A stretch of 5,910 nucleotides of DNA, taken from Actinomycetes bacterium. Lineage in GTDB: Bacteria > Actinomycetota > Acidimicrobiia > Acidimicrobiales > RAAP-2. The position numbers and the translations under genes were made by a program. The notes under the pieces were generated by a model. It saw only the letters and a list, made by a program, of their open reading frames with translations. It was not told where the DNA came from and made no database searches. Where the stretch lies: the NCBI GenBank assembly GCA_021781315.1, contig JAJXXB010000038.1:1-5910 (forward strand). The letters run 5' to 3'. Positions 5,190 through 5,910 of the stretch are shown piece after piece (positions within the stretch are counted from its first letter, which is position 1; every line of letters begins with the position of its first letter).

Positions 5190-5910
5190 GTGGATTCGGT
5201 CAAGGTGACGTTCGGACATCGACTCTGGTGGGTGGACGCCTTCATCGGCGAGGGGGCCCGCGGCAATCCGGCGGTCGTCGTCCTTCTCGAGCGCCCCATG
5301 ACCGACGAGGACCTGCAACAGATCGCCTTCGAGCTGGGGGTCTCGGAGACCGCGTTCCTGCGACGGGTGGGCGACGGCTGGTCGCTGCGGTGGTTCACCC
5401 CCACCGTCGAAGTGGACCTGTGCGGACACGCGACCCTGGCCACGCTGCACGTGCTGCTCAGTGAGCTCGGGGTGCCCGGCGGCGAGTTCTACTTCCAGAC
5501 GCGCTCGGGCGTCCTGTCGGGTCGACGTCTGCGCGACGGGATGCTGGGCATCGATCTGCCGCGCGCCTACATCGAGCCACTCGATGAGAACGTGCTCAAC
5601 GGCACCCTCGGTCCCGTGCGCGAGGTCTACCAGGCCGGGCCATCGAGCGTGCTGGCGATTGTCGAGGACTACGACGCCTTGTGCTCGCTCGCCATCGACC
5701 CGGTGAGCCTGTTCCTGGTACCGAGCTCGCTGGTGATCGCCGCCTGCGCCGACGGACCCGACACGGACGTGTCGATTCGCGTCTTCGCCCCGCGCCTGGG
5801 TCTCGCCGAGGATCACGTCACGGGATCGGCGATGTGCGCGGTGGCCCCGTGGTGGATGGAGACCGCCGGTTCACCCACGGTTCAGGTGCGCCAAGCCTCG
5901 GCTCGTGGGG
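5190..5910 (+). CDS. PhzF family protein (phenazine biosynthesis-like isomerase), C-terminus cut by right edge
   Basis: 240 residues are visible before the window ends; the family is usually about 260-300 long, so only the C-terminal tail is missing. The diaminopimelate-epimerase-like PhzF fold is marked by VDAFIGEGARGNPAVVV (15-31) and SETAFL (52-57, with Glu53 at the position of the catalytic glutamate). Further motifs are RWFTPTVEVDLCGHATLA (67-84), FAPRLGLAEDHVTGSA (199-214, Asp208) and the closing QASARGG-type motif near 235-240. Phenazine PhzF isomerises a dihydroanthranilate intermediate, but most family members are outside phenazine pathways and have unknown substrates; no other phenazine gene is in the window. 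The GTG at 5190 is chosen for its leaderless-type -10; GTG 5205 is possible and would remove five non-conserved residues. No Shine-Dalgarno decides between them. Cytoplasmic, divergent from the EEP gene. Confidence 0.92.
   Translation, partial: MDSVKVTFGHRLWWVDAFIGEGARGNPAVVVLLERPMTDEDLQQIAFELGVSETAFLRRVGDGWSLRWFTPTVEVDLCGHATLATLHVLLSELGVPGGEFYFQTRSGVLSGRRLRDGMLGIDLPRAYIEPLDENVLNGTLGPVREVYQAGPSSVLAIVEDYDALCSLAIDPVSLFLVPSSLVIAACADGPDTDVSIRVFAPRLGLAEDHVTGSAMCAVAPWWMETAGSPTVQVRQASARG

Overview
The window is GC-rich, densely packed bacterial DNA. High G/C at third codon positions, frequent GTG starts, a DUF4232-type lipoprotein and start codons that look leaderless all suggest an actinobacterium. 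I would guess a less-studied lineage such as Acidimicrobiia, but the sequence does not prove that. I see no RNA genes, insertion sequences, CRISPR array or phage signatures, and no gene-free stretch reaches 300 bases; the longest is 107 bases (970-1076).

Layout from left to right. (1) The N-terminal part of an unidentified, probably membrane-bound protein runs off the left edge on the minus strand (1-147). (2) A 72-residue membrane protein is divergent from it (197-415, +). (3) A secreted DUF4232-type lipoprotein converges on that gene (412-969, -). (4) A three-gene plus-strand cluster follows: an atypical SDR/epimerase-family oxidoreductase (1077-2090), a zinc-independent MDR NADP-dependent oxidoreductase (2113-3129) and an MFS exporter-like transporter (3133-4347). 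(5) An EEP-superfamily hydrolase converges on the transporter (4344-5141, -). (6) A PhzF-family isomerase-like protein is divergent from the hydrolase and is cut by the right edge (5190-5910, +).

The three-gene cluster is probably one transcript: the gaps are 22 and 3 bases, the second gene has a strong Shine-Dalgarno, and the third looks translationally coupled. Two NAD(P)H-type oxidoreductases followed by an exporter could modify and expel a small molecule, but no substrate can be read from the sequence. The other genes look like single-gene units of housekeeping or accessory character.

I do not see a clearly new multi-gene system. The most interesting signals are in the gene borders. Five of the eight genes have a -10-like hexamer (T/C-A-N-N-N-T) exactly six bases before the start codon, the geometry expected of leaderless transcripts. 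Two divergent pairs have nearly identical promoter regions, with start codons 49 and 48 bases apart. Both convergent pairs end in one shared CTAG that gives TAG on both strands, and the only other CTAGs I found lie in the two divergent promoter regions.
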